A stretch of 64,000 bases of DNA, taken from assembly GCA_003963455.1 (NCBI GenBank), contig RXJA01000062.1, positions 62,001 to 126,000 of the forward strand, written 5' to 3'. Shown here piece after piece: positions 35,427 through 45,630 of this stretch. The first letter of the stretch is position 1. Every line of letters begins with the position of its first letter. The translations under genes were made by a program, and so were the position numbers. This DNA is from Hyphomicrobiales bacterium. GTDB taxonomy: Bacteria > Pseudomonadota > Alphaproteobacteria > Rhizobiales > Rhizobiaceae. The notes under the pieces were generated by a model, which was given only the letters and a program-made list of their open reading frames with translations, was not told the origin of the DNA and searched no databases.

Positions 35427-36269
35427 TCATGCTGCGCTGACAGGATCAGTTTTTGTAGGCTCGGTGCCTATCGGCATCCCGTGACCAAATGCGCCATCTT
35501 CTGCACAGACAGTTGCAGCATGTTCAGCGCCTAGCTGGAGCGACTGTGAGAACGCTGTTCCAGAATGGTGAGCCACCACGAAACCGGCAATGAACCCGTC
35601 CCCTGCCCCTAAGGTGTCCTTGATGGTTCCATTCGCGGGCTTCGAAGAAGCGACCTCACCCCTATGAGTCCCAAGCGCACCGGCTGCACCCCGCGTGACA
35701 ATCGTTGTCCCACAACCACTCGAACCAAGTAGGGCGAACAAGCTGGAACATTCCTCCAGGGTGAGCTTCGCACCCGACACGAACGCAATGTCGATATACG
35801 GGGCGATGCGGCCGATGTACTCATGGGTAGAGATGTCGGAGAAGTCGAAAGACAAACATCGCGCGACCTGCCGAATCCTCGGAAGGTCCGCTTCCAGTCC
35901 GCTATACACGCTGGAATGACAGTGATCGTGGCCGGCAATGAAGTCCAGGTCCTCGTCACTCAGGTTGCACCTGTCCCACGTCAAACGGTAGCTCGTGTCG
36001 AACACCCGCTCATTTCCCCTGTGCTTGGTGCGCGACCAGGAGTTTGGCTCATCCAGTCTCTTGATATGGCTTAAATCGACGCCTTCCGCCGCCAAGGCGC
36101 TTTCCACGAGACGCGCGTGATCGTCGTTGCCGATGCAGCCAAGGTACGATGCGTCGAATCCCAATCTCTTGGCAAAGACCGCCACATTCACTGCGTTGCC
36201 GCCCGGGAACTGCACCCGCCTGTCAATGTAGATGTCGACCGTGTTGTCGCCCAAACCCAGTAGCCTCAT
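35427..36269 (-). CDS. frlD: PfkB family kinase, FrlD-like (fructosamine 6-kinase)
   Basis: 280 residues. Starts MRLLGLGDNTVDIYIDRR; PfkB signature 1 region FPGGNAVNVAVFAKRLG at 22-38; signature 2 DTLGAGDGFIAGF with catalytic Asp near 223. The N-terminal 45 residues closely follow E. coli FrlD (GDNCVDIYP...GGNAVNVAVY). It would phosphorylate the imported Amadori compound on C6 of the sugar before FrlB-like cleavage. Own promoter likely, with operator palindrome 2 about 98 bases upstream. Confidence 0.82.
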   Translation of the reverse strand: MRLLGLGDNTVDIYIDRRVQFPGGNAVNVAVFAKRLGFDASYLGCIGNDDHARLVESALAAEGVDLSHIKRLDEPNSWSRTKHRGNERVFDTSYRLTWDRCNLSDEDLDFIAGHDHCHSSVYSGLEADLPRIRQVARCLSFDFSDISTHEYIGRIAPYIDIAFVSGAKLTLEECSSLFALLGSSGCGTTIVTRGAAGALGTHRGEVASSKPANGTIKDTLGAGDGFIAGFVVAHHSGTAFSQSLQLGAEHAATVCAEDGAFGHGMPIGTEPTKTDPVSAA

Positions 36270-36366
36270 TGTCCGCCTTTAACATGTCGTTCGGCCTGAA
36301 CTGTTGCGAGAGCTCGCTGCGCAGTTACAGAAACCAGTTGCGGCATCATATTGCATGTTTTGGTCG

Positions 36367-36384
36367 ATTTGGTATATACCAAAT
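36367..36384. promoter_or_regulatory. Operator palindrome 2 (upstream of frlD-like gene)
   Basis: Perfect 18-bp palindrome ATTTGGTATATACCAAAT, the cleanest of the three copies. Lies between the frlD-like gene (minus) and a decayed SDR gene (plus). Confidence 0.78.
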
Positions 36385-36485
36385 GTGCGCGGCCCGCTTT
36401 TTCCGGAGTCGACCCAAACGCAGCGTGCTGATGCGACGAAGGTGGCCACGGATCGGTGGCGAAAATATCGAAAGGCTCGTGAGCA

Positions 36486-36798
36486 ATGGCGACTGAACGA
36501 CCTGTAGTCCTCGTCTCCGGAAGCGATGGCGGCATATGGCACGACGAAATTCGCCGCCATGGGATTGACGCATGCGACCCGAACATATGGCTGGGACAAA
36601 GGAATCCGAGCAACGGCAATCTGTCCGGGTTGGGTGGCAACGGAGAGGAACCGCAACTCGCCAAATTTGGCGCTGCCGCCAGACGAGATGATACAACCAT
36701 CCTCGATTGCGCATCTGGTACGAACCGCAATCGAGCTCCCCAATAATGCGGCAATCGCCGAAATGGTCGTCAACTGCGAGTTTGAAGACCTGTTCTAG
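36486..36798 (+). pseudogene. SDR oxidoreductase gene with internal deletion
   Basis: The first frame from ATG 36486 reads MATERPVVLVSGSDGGI, an SDR nucleotide-binding start (xGSxGGIG). At about 36525-36540 the reading shifts by one to AAYGTTKFAAMGLTHATRTY and IRATAICPGWVATE, the YxxxK active-site helix and PG motif of the same family, ending at 36798. Roughly 130 central residues are missing. The words GATGGCGGCATATGG at the join could have served both halves, suggesting deletion through short homology. No functional product expected. Confidence 0.75.
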
Positions 36799-37067
36799 TC
36801 GATAGTCGGAACAGGGGCGGCACCATAAGACCAATAGCCTACATAGTTCATCTGGTTGGACCCCTTCTGCTGGGGGCTCGTGACCACTAAGGCGGATCCT
36901 GGAAGGAACCCCCGCACGACTTCGCAGCTCTCCATTGAAAATGTCTACTTGCAATCCTGGCTGAGCGGCGGCCGGCCAGGACGCCGGTGAGCAACCCATC
37001 TCCTCCCAGGGGCTCACCGGCACCCTTTCGCCCGGACCGAGTTCCTCGTGCCCTCGACGCTGTTGCT

Positions 37068-37862
37068 TCAGCTGTGCAGCATCCAGCGGACCGGTCTTCC
37101 CTCATCCGTACTCGATTCCCCTGGAGATTGCTGGATCGTGAAGCTTACACGATCCGGATGGTTCAACGAACGCAAATGCTCAAAGGGCTGGCCATCGCTC
37201 GTTACGGACAATCCTTCAAAACGCAGCACGGATGAGCCAGGTCGTATGTCGAGAAGTGCTGCCTCGCTTTTCGTCACTCGATGGATGCTTATAATCGAGA
37301 CCTTATTGCTCAAATCCAGCTGATAATTGTCCCTGAAGAGTTTGTAGAGAGATTTGTTCTCGATCACGTCGCTCGCGGACAAACCGGGCACGAGACGTGC
37401 CGGAATATGGCTGAACTCCAGGCAAACGGGCACGCCGTCGACCGTTCGCTGCCGTTCTATTGATATGACCGGATCGCCGGGCGACAGGGCAAGTTTTGAC
37501 GCAATTAGTTCATCTGCCTCCTTTCGCTCGAAGAAGAGGAGCTTCGATCCAGGAGTATGCCCAGCCTTCTCGACCACCTCGGAAATACTATAGGGGATGT
37601 GGTCACTCAGTGGCCTGTCGAAGAGGCGATCCGGAACGTAGGTCCCGCTGGTGCTTCGCCGTTCCAGAACACCCTCCTGGACCAAATGGTCTACGGCCTT
37701 GCGCATCGTCATCCGGCTTGCACCGAATCTGAGCGAAAGCTCTCGCTCCGAAGGAAAGCGACCACCCGGCTGAACCTGTCGGTCACGAATGAGTTTGAGC
37801 AGGTCCTTCTGAACGCTGATATAGATCGGAACGTTGTTCGACCCGTTGTCTTTCTCTGGCAT
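37068..37862 (-). CDS. GntR/HutC-family repressor with UTRA domain (FrlR-like)
   Basis: 264 residues from MPEKDNGS. Winged HTH at about 12-80 (VPIYISVQKDLLKLIRDRQ, GRFPSERELSLRFGASRMTMRKAVDHL, GTYVPD) and a UTRA ligand domain (GSKLLFFERKEADE; VISIERQRTVDGVPVCLEFSHIPA). ATG at 37862 is preceded by GGGAAG; an upstream ATG lacks a site. HutC-type members bind GT-N-TA-N-AC palindromes, exactly the motif found three times in this cassette, including before this gene. It probably represses transport and catabolic genes until the sugar-phosphate intermediate appears. Confidence 0.88.
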   Translation of the reverse strand: MPEKDNGSNNVPIYISVQKDLLKLIRDRQVQPGGRFPSERELSLRFGASRMTMRKAVDHLVQEGVLERRSTSGTYVPDRLFDRPLSDHIPYSISEVVEKAGHTPGSKLLFFERKEADELIASKLALSPGDPVISIERQRTVDGVPVCLEFSHIPARLVPGLSASDVIENKSLYKLFRDNYQLDLSNKVSIISIHRVTKSEAALLDIRPGSSVLRFEGLSVTSDGQPFEHLRSLNHPDRVSFTIQQSPGESSTDEGRPVRWMLHS

Positions 37863-37990
37863 TAGGCTGGCTTCCCTTAGGCGTCGCGAATTTCGCGGAA
37901 CGTCAAACATCTGTCCGATTCATGAAAATTTCGAAGTGATCTATTCGCACGAACCACGCTGCGCTCAAAGTACCAGCGCTGCGCTTGACA

Positions 37991-38008
37991 ATTTGGTATA
38001 TACCAATA
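37991..38008. promoter_or_regulatory. Operator palindrome 3 (between gntR and SDR genes)
   Basis: Core TTGGTATATACCAA is perfect (37993-38006); the outer bases are imperfect. A TTGACA hexamer at 37985-37990 abuts it on the plus strand, so the site could overlap the promoter of the SDR gene as well as controlling gntR on the minus strand. Confidence 0.75.
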
Positions 38009-38154
38009 AGCATGCAAAAAGGCTCGCTTGAATTGCGTTGATCCCGTTCGAAAGAACGACACCGCTGTTCACGGTGATACCAAGAACAAACCCTCAATGA
38101 TCCCACCTGCGCTATGGCCCGGAACAGGGATCTTAATGTTAAAGGTGATCTTTC

Positions 38155-38901
38155 GTGAAATTGGAAGGCAAAACCGCCGTCATCACGGGCGCTGGCCGAG
38201 GTATCGGACGCGCCACTGCTCACGCATTGGCTAGGGAAGGATGTCACATCGTTCTCGCCGCGCCTGAACTAGACCAGATCGAAGCTGTCGCAGCAGAGGT
38301 GCGTGCGATTGGTCCTGAGGCGCTGGCCGTCCAGACCGACATCCAACATAAATCTCAGGTCGCGGCCTTGGCCCAAGCCGCATTCGATCGATTCAGTGCG
38401 GTCGACATCTTGGTGAACAACGCTGGTGTGGCTATCCACAATGCCATTCCCAATATCAAGGAGGAGGATTGGGATTGGATGATGGCAATCAATCTCAAGG
38501 GCACATTCCTATGCACCCAAGCCTTCTTCCAGCATATGTGTGACCGGCAGACTGGGCATATCGTCAATATCGTCTCGCGCGCCGGCAAGATGGGATCGGC
38601 GAAATTCGGCGCCTACGCTGCGTCAAAGTTTGGCATGCTTGGCTTCACCCAGACGACGGATTCGGAAGGCATCCAGTTCGGCGTCAAGGCTACTGCGCTC
38701 TGTCCGGGGGCGGTCGACACCCAGCAACGAGCCGAGAACCACGTCGATGATCATTCGAAGTTGCTCCTTCCCGAGGACGTCGCAGACTATGTCGCGTTCA
38801 TCGTGACACGGCCTGCTCGCGTTTATATTGGCGAGGCCACTCCGGTGCCCCAGTTCATGAAACCACTTCCGGGCGGCAGCTATTTGAAACCTGGTATCTG
38901 A
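38155..38901 (+). CDS. SDR family oxidoreductase
   Basis: 248 residues. TGAGRGIG nucleotide-binding motif (residues 10-17), NNAG at about 88-91, and an active-site Ser (NIVSRAG) with YAASK. Start GTG at 38155 with AAAGGTG upstream. Divergent from the gntR gene and sharing its operator, so likely part of the same regulon; it may oxidise a sugar- or amino-acid-derived intermediate. The decayed SDR at 36.5 kb is another member of the same family, not a close duplicate as far as can be judged by eye. Confidence 0.88.
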   Translation: MKLEGKTAVITGAGRGIGRATAHALAREGCHIVLAAPELDQIEAVAAEVRAIGPEALAVQTDIQHKSQVAALAQAAFDRFSAVDILVNNAGVAIHNAIPNIKEEDWDWMMAINLKGTFLCTQAFFQHMCDRQTGHIVNIVSRAGKMGSAKFGAYAASKFGMLGFTQTTDSEGIQFGVKATALCPGAVDTQQRAENHVDDHSKLLLPEDVADYVAFIVTRPARVYIGEATPVPQFMKPLPGGSYLKPGI

Positions 38902-39160
38902 CTACAAATTCGGTGGCCTGGGCCTTCAGATCTCTGCCAGCGGAGCAAACAGGTCGCAGGCCATCGGATCGCGGCCCCCAGCCGCGACGCAAACCGCTAC
39001 TATCCCGACAACCTCATGCGGCACGGGATAGCGGCGGCCGGCGGCACCAGGCTGAGACACAGTGACCTAAGGCGTCGGACCACGCTAGTCTTTGCCACGG
39101 CAGCGGAGACAACGCGTGTTCGGATCTCGCTAGCGAGATCGATCGCCAGAAGGACCGAGA

Positions 39161-39865
39161 ATGCAAACGTGGTTCCAGAGATTGATCGACGTTTCGTCGG
39201 TCGCTTCGACCGAGGCTTCGCTGAAGGAGGCGCTGCCCGGACTGGTGCGCGAACTCGGCTTCGACTGCTACGCCTACCTCAACGTCCAGCCCGTTCGTTC
39301 CTTTGCGGTCTCCAACTATCCGGCCGAGTGGCAGTCACGCTATTTCGCTCGCGACTACACGCGCGTGGATCCCGTCGTGGCGATGGCGCGGGCGAAGATG
39401 CAGGCCTTCACCTGGGCTGCTGGGAGCCTAAGGCAGGTTCGCTCCAAAGCTGTCCGAGCCTTCTACACGGAGGCCGGTGACTTCGGCATCCGATCGGGCA
39501 TCAGCGTGCCGATCAGAACCGCCTTCGGGCACATGTCGATGCTGACGCTGGCATCGAACAAGCCGTCCCTGTCGCTCGAGACCGACATAGACCAGGTCGC
39601 GGCCGTCACCTCCGTCGCGCTGCTGCATGCAAGCCTCGACCATCATGGCGCCGAACCGAGTGCTGCCCGCTCAATCGAACTGACCGCCAAGCAGGCCCTG
39701 TGCCTCAAATGGTCGGCCGAGGGCAAGTCGATGAAGGCGATCGCGACGATCGAGGCGATGTCCTACGCGACCGTCAACTTCCACCTCAACAACGCCCGCA
39801 AGGCGCTCGATGCGGCAAGCCTGGCCCAGGCCACCGCCCTCGCCACAAAACTCAAGCTGATTTAG
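39161..39865 (+). CDS. LuxR family regulator with autoinducer-binding domain (TraR-like)
   Basis: 234 residues. The N-terminal about 160 form the acyl-homoserine-lactone-binding domain (W57/Y61/D70-like residues are seen in PAEWQSRYFARDYTRVDPVV). The C-terminal HTH ELTAKQALCLKWSAEGKSM... ATVNFHLNNARKALDA...LATKLKLI follows TraR closely. Start with AAGGACCGAG. No luxI/traI synthase occurs in the window, so it is an orphan here; it could sense host-made or plasmid-made signals and control transfer. Isolated between the catabolic cassette and dnaE2. Confidence 0.85.
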   Translation: MQTWFQRLIDVSSVASTEASLKEALPGLVRELGFDCYAYLNVQPVRSFAVSNYPAEWQSRYFARDYTRVDPVVAMARAKMQAFTWAAGSLRQVRSKAVRAFYTEAGDFGIRSGISVPIRTAFGHMSMLTLASNKPSLSLETDIDQVAAVTSVALLHASLDHHGAEPSAARSIELTAKQALCLKWSAEGKSMKAIATIEAMSYATVNFHLNNARKALDAASLAQATALATKLKLI

Positions 39866-39985
39866 ACGGCGTTGATGCTTGGAACCGGAACCTTAACGTG
39901 TCCGTTCCACCGAGATACAGTCCTGGGTCTGAGGACATTCTTGGGTTCCGTGTGTTCGCCACGAACTCAGCTCGCCATCCGCACA

Positions 39986-42900
39986 TCAGCGAAAATCGCG
40001 CGTACGAACGCGAATTTCATCGAGGTGCCCATAATGATCCCCAAGATTCCTCGCCTTCGGCAAGCTTCTCGGATCGGGGCCGGGTGAGCCGTGATGAAAC
40101 TCGTCGCCCCGGCCATGAGGTAGCGGAAACCCTGCTTCCCGCGAGCCGATGCTGGCCAGATCGACGGACAGGTCGGAAAGCTCGCGCGCGATGACATGCA
40201 CGACCTCGCCCTCCCGCTGGATTCGGCCCCTGATGCCGATCAAGCCGGCGCCGAGAACGACACGGCGGAACCGCTCGAAGACCTTTTCCCAGATGACGAC
40301 GTTGGCAACCCCGGTCTCGTCCTCGATGGTCATGAACATCACCCCTTTGGCCGAGCCCGGCCGCTGACGCACGAGCACGAGGCCGGCGACGTCGACCCAA
40401 TGTCGGTCGCGCGCGGCAATTGCCTCGGTGCAGGTGACCATGCGTCTGCGAGCGAGATCCAGCCGGAGGAAGGAGACCGGATGCTCGCGCAGTGTCAAAC
40501 CGACATGGCTGTAATCTTCTACCACCTCCCTGCCAGCCGCCATCGGGCGTAGGGATACGGTCGGCTCGGCTTGTTCGGGGACCACGATGGCTTCCCGCTC
40601 TGCCGCAGCGGCAAAGAGGGGCAAGGGCTCGTCGCGGAGCGCCTTGATGGCCCAAAGCGCTTCGCGCCGGGCGAGGCCGAGCGACGGCCGGAAGGCATCG
40701 GCTTCGGCCAGTTCGACCAAGGCGGCGGCGGGAATGCCTGCGCGGCGCCACAGGTCGTCGACCGAGGCGAAGGGCCGGTTTTCGCGGCAGGCGATCAGAC
40801 GCGCCGCTTCCGCATTGCCGAGACCCTTGACCAGGCGCAGTCCGAGCCGGACGGCGAGGCGACCATCCTCCCCGATCGGCTCCAGAGTGCAATCCCATCG
40901 ACTCGCATTGATGCAAACGGGACGGACCTCGACACCATGGTCGCGCGCGTCGCGCACGATCTGGGCCGGCGCGTAAAAGCCCATGGGTTGGGCGTTGAGC
41001 AGCGCGCAGCAGAAGGCGTCAGGGTGCCAGCATTTGACCCAGGATGACGCGTAGGCAATCAGCGCGAAGCTGGCGGCGTGGCTTTCGGGAAAACCGTAGG
41101 AGCCGAAGCCCTCGAGCTGGCGGAAAGTGCGCTCGGCGAAGTCACGGTCATAGCCGTTGTCGACCATGCCCTGAATCAGCTTCTGGCCGAATTTCGAGAC
41201 GCCGCCCGTATGCTTGAACGTGGCCATCGCCCGCCGCAACTGATCGGCCTCGCCGGCGGTGAAGCCGGCGCATTCGATGGCGACGCGCATCGCCTGTTCC
41301 TGGAACAGCGGCACGCCGAGCGTCTTGCCGAGCACCGCCTCGAGCTCGGGCTTGGGATAGGTCACATCTTCCTTGCCCTCACGCCGGCGCAGATAGGGGT
41401 GGACCATGTCGCCCTGGATGGGACCCGGACGCACGATCGCCACCTCGATGACGAGGTCATAGAAGGTTCTTGGCTTGATGCGCGGCAGCATCGCCATCTG
41501 GGCGCGGGATTCGATCTGGAAGGTGCCGAGCGTATCTGCCTTGCGGATCATCGCGTAGGTACGCGGATCCTCCGGCGGGATCGTAGCGAGGTCGAGACGG
41601 ATGTCCTTGTGCTCGGCAAGAAGATCGAAGGCGCGGCGCATGCAGGACAACATGCCGAGCGCCAGCACGTCCACCTTCATGAACTTCAGCACATCGATGT
41701 CGTCCTTGTCCCATTCGATGACCTGGCGGTCCTCCATGGCCGCCGGCTCGATGGGGACCAACTCGTCGAGCCGGTCGCGGGTCAGGACGAACCCTCCAGG
41801 ATGCTGCGACAGATGCCGTGGCGTGCCGGCGAGCTGGTGCGCGAGTTCGAGGGCGAGGCGCAGACGGCGGTCGCCCATGTTGAGATTGAGGCTTTCGGCG
41901 TGCTTCTGCTCGACTCCCTCCGACCAGCCCCAGACCTGCGACGACAAGGTCTTGGTCAGGTCCTCGGGCAGGCCGAGCGCCTTGCCGACATCGCGCAGCG
42001 CGCCTTTGGCGCGATAGCGGATGACGGTCGAGCAGAGCGCGGCGCGATCCCGGCCATAGGTCTCATAGACCCACTGGATGACTTCCTCACGGCGCTCGTG
42101 CTCGAAGTCGACATCGATGTCGGGCGGCTCGCGCCGCTCCTCCGAAACGAAGCGCTCGAACAACAGGTCATTTCTGTCCGGGTCCACCGACGTGACGCCG
42201 AGCACGAAGCACACCGCGGAATTGGCGGCCGATCCCCTTCCTTGACAGAGGATGTCCCTGGAACGGGCGAAGCGCACGATGGCGTTCACCGTCAGGAAGT
42301 AGGGCGCGTACTCCAGTTTCTCGATCAGGCGCAGCTCGTGGTCGAGATTTGCGCGCACCTTGTCCGGCACGCCTTCGGGATAGCGCTCGGCCGCGCCTTC
42401 CCAGGTGAACTTTTCGAGCGCCTGCTGCGGCGTCAGCTCCGGATAGAGCTTTTCTTCCGGGTATTGATAGGCGAGCTCGTCGAGCGAGAAACGGCAGCGT
42501 TCCATGATTTCGACGGTCCGGGCGAGCGCCTCCGGATAGCGCGCAAACAGCCGGTGCATTTCCGTCGGCGATTTCAGATAGCGGTCTGCGAAGCGCTCGC
42601 GGCGATGACCGAGCTCGTCGATGGTGACGTTGTGCCGGATGGCGGTCACGACGTCCTGCATCACCTGCCAGCCGGATTCGTGGAACAGAACGTCATTGGT
42701 GACGACGGCCGGCACACGCGCCTCGGCTGCCATGTTCGACAGCTCCCAGAGGCGGAGCTGGTCGTTCGGCCGCCGGCGCAGGGTGAGCGCCATATAGGCG
42801 CGGTCGCCGAAGGTCTCGCGCAGGCGGCGTAGCTGGAGCGCACAGGTGTCGTCGGCATCGTCCGGGACTAGAATGGCGAGGAGCCCTTCGGCATAGGCGG

Positions 42901-43243
42901 CGAGATCCTGCCATTCGAGATGGCACTTGCCCTTGCCCGCGCGTTTCTTGCCGAGCGATAGCAGACGGCAAAGCCGGGCATAGGCAGGCCGGTCGGTCGG
43001 ATAGACCAGCACCGACATGCCATCGGCGAGGTCGAGCCGGCATCCGATGACGAGGCGGAGGCCCGTGGTCCGCGCCGCTTCATAGGCCCGGACGATGCCG
43101 GCCAGGCTGTTGCGGTCGACGATGCCGAGGGCCTCGATGCCGAGCATGGCGGCCTGGGCAAACAGCTCGTCGCAACTACTCGCCCCGCGCAGGAACGAGA
43201 AGTGGCTGGTCACCTGCAGTTCGGCGTAGGACGAGCTGCTCAT
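39986..43243 (-). CDS. dnaE2: Error-prone DNA polymerase DnaE2 (ImuC)
   Basis: 1085 residues, normal length. PHP domain at the N-terminus ([22 protein letters not shown]), polymerase catalytic aspartates in PDIDVDFEH near 375-383, and a C-terminal OB fold ([21 protein letters not shown]). With ImuA and ImuB it makes the SOS-induced mutasome for translesion synthesis. Its ATG overlaps the imuB stop by four bases (ATGA, 43240-43243), so start choice is firm. Last gene of the imuA-imuB-dnaE2 operon. Confidence 0.95.
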   Translation of the reverse strand: MSSSSYAELQVTSHFSFLRGASSCDELFAQAAMLGIEALGIVDRNSLAGIVRAYEAARTTGLRLVIGCRLDLADGMSVLVYPTDRPAYARLCRLLSLGKKRAGKGKCHLEWQDLAAYAEGLLAILVPDDADDTCALQLRRLRETFGDRAYMALTLRRRPNDQLRLWELSNMAAEARVPAVVTNDVLFHESGWQVMQDVVTAIRHNVTIDELGHRRERFADRYLKSPTEMHRLFARYPEALARTVEIMERCRFSLDELAYQYPEEKLYPELTPQQALEKFTWEGAAERYPEGVPDKVRANLDHELRLIEKLEYAPYFLTVNAIVRFARSRDILCQGRGSAANSAVCFVLGVTSVDPDRNDLLFERFVSEERREPPDIDVDFEHERREEVIQWVYETYGRDRAALCSTVIRYRAKGALRDVGKALGLPEDLTKTLSSQVWGWSEGVEQKHAESLNLNMGDRRLRLALELAHQLAGTPRHLSQHPGGFVLTRDRLDELVPIEPAAMEDRQVIEWDKDDIDVLKFMKVDVLALGMLSCMRRAFDLLAEHKDIRLDLATIPPEDPRTYAMIRKADTLGTFQIESRAQMAMLPRIKPRTFYDLVIEVAIVRPGPIQGDMVHPYLRRREGKEDVTYPKPELEAVLGKTLGVPLFQEQAMRVAIECAGFTAGEADQLRRAMATFKHTGGVSKFGQKLIQGMVDNGYDRDFAERTFRQLEGFGSYGFPESHAASFALIAYASSWVKCWHPDAFCCALLNAQPMGFYAPAQIVRDARDHGVEVRPVCINASRWDCTLEPIGEDGRLAVRLGLRLVKGLGNAEAARLIACRENRPFASVDDLWRRAGIPAAALVELAEADAFRPSLGLARREALWAIKALRDEPLPLFAAAAEREAIVVPEQAEPTVSLRPMAAGREVVEDYSHVGLTLREHPVSFLRLDLARRRMVTCTEAIAARDRHWVDVAGLVLVRQRPGSAKGVMFMTIEDETGVANVVIWEKVFERFRRVVLGAGLIGIRGRIQREGEVVHVIARELSDLSVDLASIGSREAGFPLPHGRGDEFHHGSPGPDPRSLPKARNLGDHYGHLDEIRVRTRDFR

Positions 43244-44763
43244 CCGAAGATCCCATGCAGGAACCAGCGTTGCGAGCCGCTTTCCGCATGTTCGCCGTCG
43301 CCGGAGCGGAACAGCCAGTAGCGTTCTCCGCTCTCGTCCTCGACGCGGAAATAATCCCTCACCGTGGTCATCTCGGCGTTGCGTTTCCACCATTCGCCGC
43401 GGATGCGCTCGGGGCCGTCGGCACGCCGCACACGCCGGCGCACACCGCGCCAGCTAAACCAGATTGGCGGATTGTCGGGCAGCAGCGCCATGGTCTCGAC
43501 CGGCTCGGGCCGGGCAAGCAGCCGTGGCGGCCGCGGCCAGTCGCCTTCCCACGTCGCTCCGGTCTCCGGCGCCAGCGGCGGCACGCGCGCCACCGAGCGC
43601 TCCGGAACATCGCTCTGGACCGGCACGAAGCGGCAGAGGCGGTTTTCGCCGACACGATTGGCGAGCACGTCGATCAGGTCCGAGACATCCGGCTCGGGCA
43701 CCTCGATCAGCGAGGAGATGGTCTGTCTGTCCCGCAGCTGCTCGGTCTCGATCGCCGCCAGCACCATGATCTCGATTCCGAAACCGGGATCGACCGTTTC
43801 GATCTTGTCGCGGAGCAGGCGAGCGAGACGCCTCGGGTCCCGTACCGGCTGGGCCGTGCCGACACGGATGAACTGCATGGTGCTGTCGACCCGATGGAAC
43901 AGCAGATCGAGCCGGCGGGTGCCGAGACCGCGCTTTTCCAGCTCGAGACAGAGCGCGTCGACCAGCTTGCCCGCGTAGCGCGCTATCGTTTCCGCAGCGC
44001 CGATCGGTTCGCCGAAAACGCGACGGACCTCGACCAGCTCGGGCGAGCGGATCGGATCGATGGGTTCCGGCTGGAGACCGAGCGCCTGGTTTAGCCGCCG
44101 GCCGATCTCCGGACCGAAGCGCAGGGCCAATGGCGCGCGGGGCTGATCCATCAGATCCCCGATCGTTTCGAAGCCGAGCGTGCGAAGGCCGGCAACGGTT
44201 TCGACGTCCAGTCGAAGAGCGGCCAGAGGAAGTGGTCGCAACAGCGGCACCGATTCCCCGGGTGGAATGACTAGGGCCTGCCGGCCAACGAACCGCGCCG
44301 CCGCATGCGCGACGCCCCAGCTATCGGCGATCGCCGCCCGTGCCTCGATGCCGGAAGACGCAAAGCGCTGCACCATGGCGGTGAGCATGGCCGCCTCGCC
44401 GCCATGCAGATGATCGGCCCCCGTCGTGTCGAGGACAAGACCGTCGGGAGGATCCGGAGCCACCACCGGTGAGATGCGCTGCAGGGACCAGAGCGCAAGC
44501 CTGTCGAGTCCCGCCGCATCGGCGGCGGGATCGGCATCCACGACCACCAGGCCCGGGACCAGCGCCTGGGCCTTGGTCACAGCCATGCCGACGCTGACGC
44601 CAAGCGCCTGTGCATTGGCATCGCGTGCGGTGATCAGCCGGCGCCGGCCGGTGCGGCCGGCAAGGACGAGCGGCGCCTCAAGCGGAGGCGATGCGTCGCC
44701 CGACTTCCTTCTGAGGCGGTCGGTGGGCCACCTTGGAAGGAAGAGCGATACGACCCTTGGCAT
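43240..44763 (-). CDS. imuB: ImuB, catalytically inactive Y-family polymerase-like protein
   Basis: 507 residues. Y-family fold without the catalytic acids: the place of VDMDAFYA in DinB is taken by [12 protein letters not shown], and [11 protein letters not shown] replaces the SxDEAxxD segment. ImuB links the beta clamp, ImuA and DnaE2. Start at ATG 44763 because GGAGG stands seven bases upstream; the start then lies within imuA (86-base overlap). Known in alphaproteobacteria as DNA polymerase Y-family protein of the mutagenesis cassette. Confidence 0.9.
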   Translation of the reverse strand: MPRVVSLFLPRWPTDRLRRKSGDASPPLEAPLVLAGRTGRRRLITARDANAQALGVSVGMAVTKAQALVPGLVVVDADPAADAAGLDRLALWSLQRISPVVAPDPPDGLVLDTTGADHLHGGEAAMLTAMVQRFASSGIEARAAIADSWGVAHAAARFVGRQALVIPPGESVPLLRPLPLAALRLDVETVAGLRTLGFETIGDLMDQPRAPLALRFGPEIGRRLNQALGLQPEPIDPIRSPELVEVRRVFGEPIGAAETIARYAGKLVDALCLELEKRGLGTRRLDLLFHRVDSTMQFIRVGTAQPVRDPRRLARLLRDKIETVDPGFGIEIMVLAAIETEQLRDRQTISSLIEVPEPDVSDLIDVLANRVGENRLCRFVPVQSDVPERSVARVPPLAPETGATWEGDWPRPPRLLARPEPVETMALLPDNPPIWFSWRGVRRRVRRADGPERIRGEWWKRNAEMTTVRDYFRVEDESGERYWLFRSGDGEHAESGSQRWFLHGIFG

Positions 44764-45439
44764 CGCTGGCCTCCACTTCAAAATCTGCACTCTCCCCGGC
44801 CTTGGCCCGGATCAACTCGACCAGCCAGCGGGCACGGCCGAGCCCGGGTACGGGCAAGGGGGCGGAGGGAAGGACGGACACACGCCATCGCGTGGCGCTC
44901 GCCGTGGGCTGTCCGAAATCGCCGGCCTCGGTCTGCCGGCGCCAGCGCCGCATGGCGAGGCCGATCGTGCGCGAGGACTCGGCCGCAAGCTGCAGGCGCC
45001 GCGATGCCGTCATCGACAGATGCGCGGTCTCGGCCACCACGGCGCCGAGACCGCCATGGCGCAGGCCTTCCTCGAAACAGGCGAGCAGCGCCTTCTCATC
45101 GCCCGCTTCGACATGGATCACCCGGTCCGGCGCAAGGCCAGCCTGCGCAATTGCCGGCGCGAAAAGATCGGCGCGCGTCACGATCCAGAGCACCTTTCCC
45201 CGCGTCCGGGCGGCGATCCCGGCGACAAAAAGCGCCGCCGCCGCGCCATCCACCGCGCCGTTGCCGCCACCTGCCACCTCATGCAGCGCCCCCAGCGCCA
45301 GCCCTCCTCCCGGAAGCCTCCGGTCAATCTCGCCTATGCCGAACGGCAGGATCTCGCGCACGCGGCCGGCCCCGCCTTCAAGATGCGCGATGCGCTCCTG
45401 AAGCTGGGCGATGACCGGATTTGCCGCGCGATCGGGCAT
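44678..45439 (-). CDS. imuA: ImuA, RecA-like mutasome accessory protein
   Basis: 253 residues from the ATG at 45439 (AGGAG 13 bases upstream). RecA/SulA-like fold: LPFGIGEIDRRLPGGGLALGALHEVAGGG resembles the RecA L/P-loop region but the Walker A is degenerate. First gene of the LexA-controlled imuA-imuB-dnaE2 operon, with its 3-prime end overlapping imuB by 86 bases. Confidence 0.88.
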   Translation of the reverse strand: MPDRAANPVIAQLQERIAHLEGGAGRVREILPFGIGEIDRRLPGGGLALGALHEVAGGGNGAVDGAAAALFVAGIAARTRGKVLWIVTRADLFAPAIAQAGLAPDRVIHVEAGDEKALLACFEEGLRHGGLGAVVAETAHLSMTASRRLQLAAESSRTIGLAMRRWRRQTEAGDFGQPTASATRWRVSVLPSAPLPVPGLGRARWLVELIRAKAGESADFEVEASDAKGRIALPSKVAHRPPQKEVGRRIASA

Positions 45440-45488
45440 GTCGAATTTAGGCTCCTGAGGGCTTTGCAACGCGTCGAGGCGCTGTTAT

Positions 45489-45503
45489 GTTCATTATTTG
45501 TTC
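45489..45503. promoter_or_regulatory. LexA (SOS) box between divergent imuA and helicase operons
   Basis: GTTC-ATTATTT-GTTC is a perfect match to the alphaproteobacterial LexA consensus GTTC-N7-GTTC. It sits 50 bases upstream of the imuA ATG and 128 bases upstream of the helicase start, so one box may serve both operons. Confidence 0.85.
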
Positions 45504-45630
45504 TCATTCCGGTAATGAGTCAATCGGACTCAGGGCGGAGTCCTTCGGAACGGGTGAGGACGTAGGGGTAAGCAACGATGCAGTATTCGGGGATTGTCGT
45601 TGTTTTGCAGACGTATAGGAGCGGGGCGGC

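Noticed and set aside
41078-42832. 584-residue plus-strand frame opposite dnaE2
   Set aside because: It is antisense to conserved polymerase motifs; composition is typical of a shadow frame.
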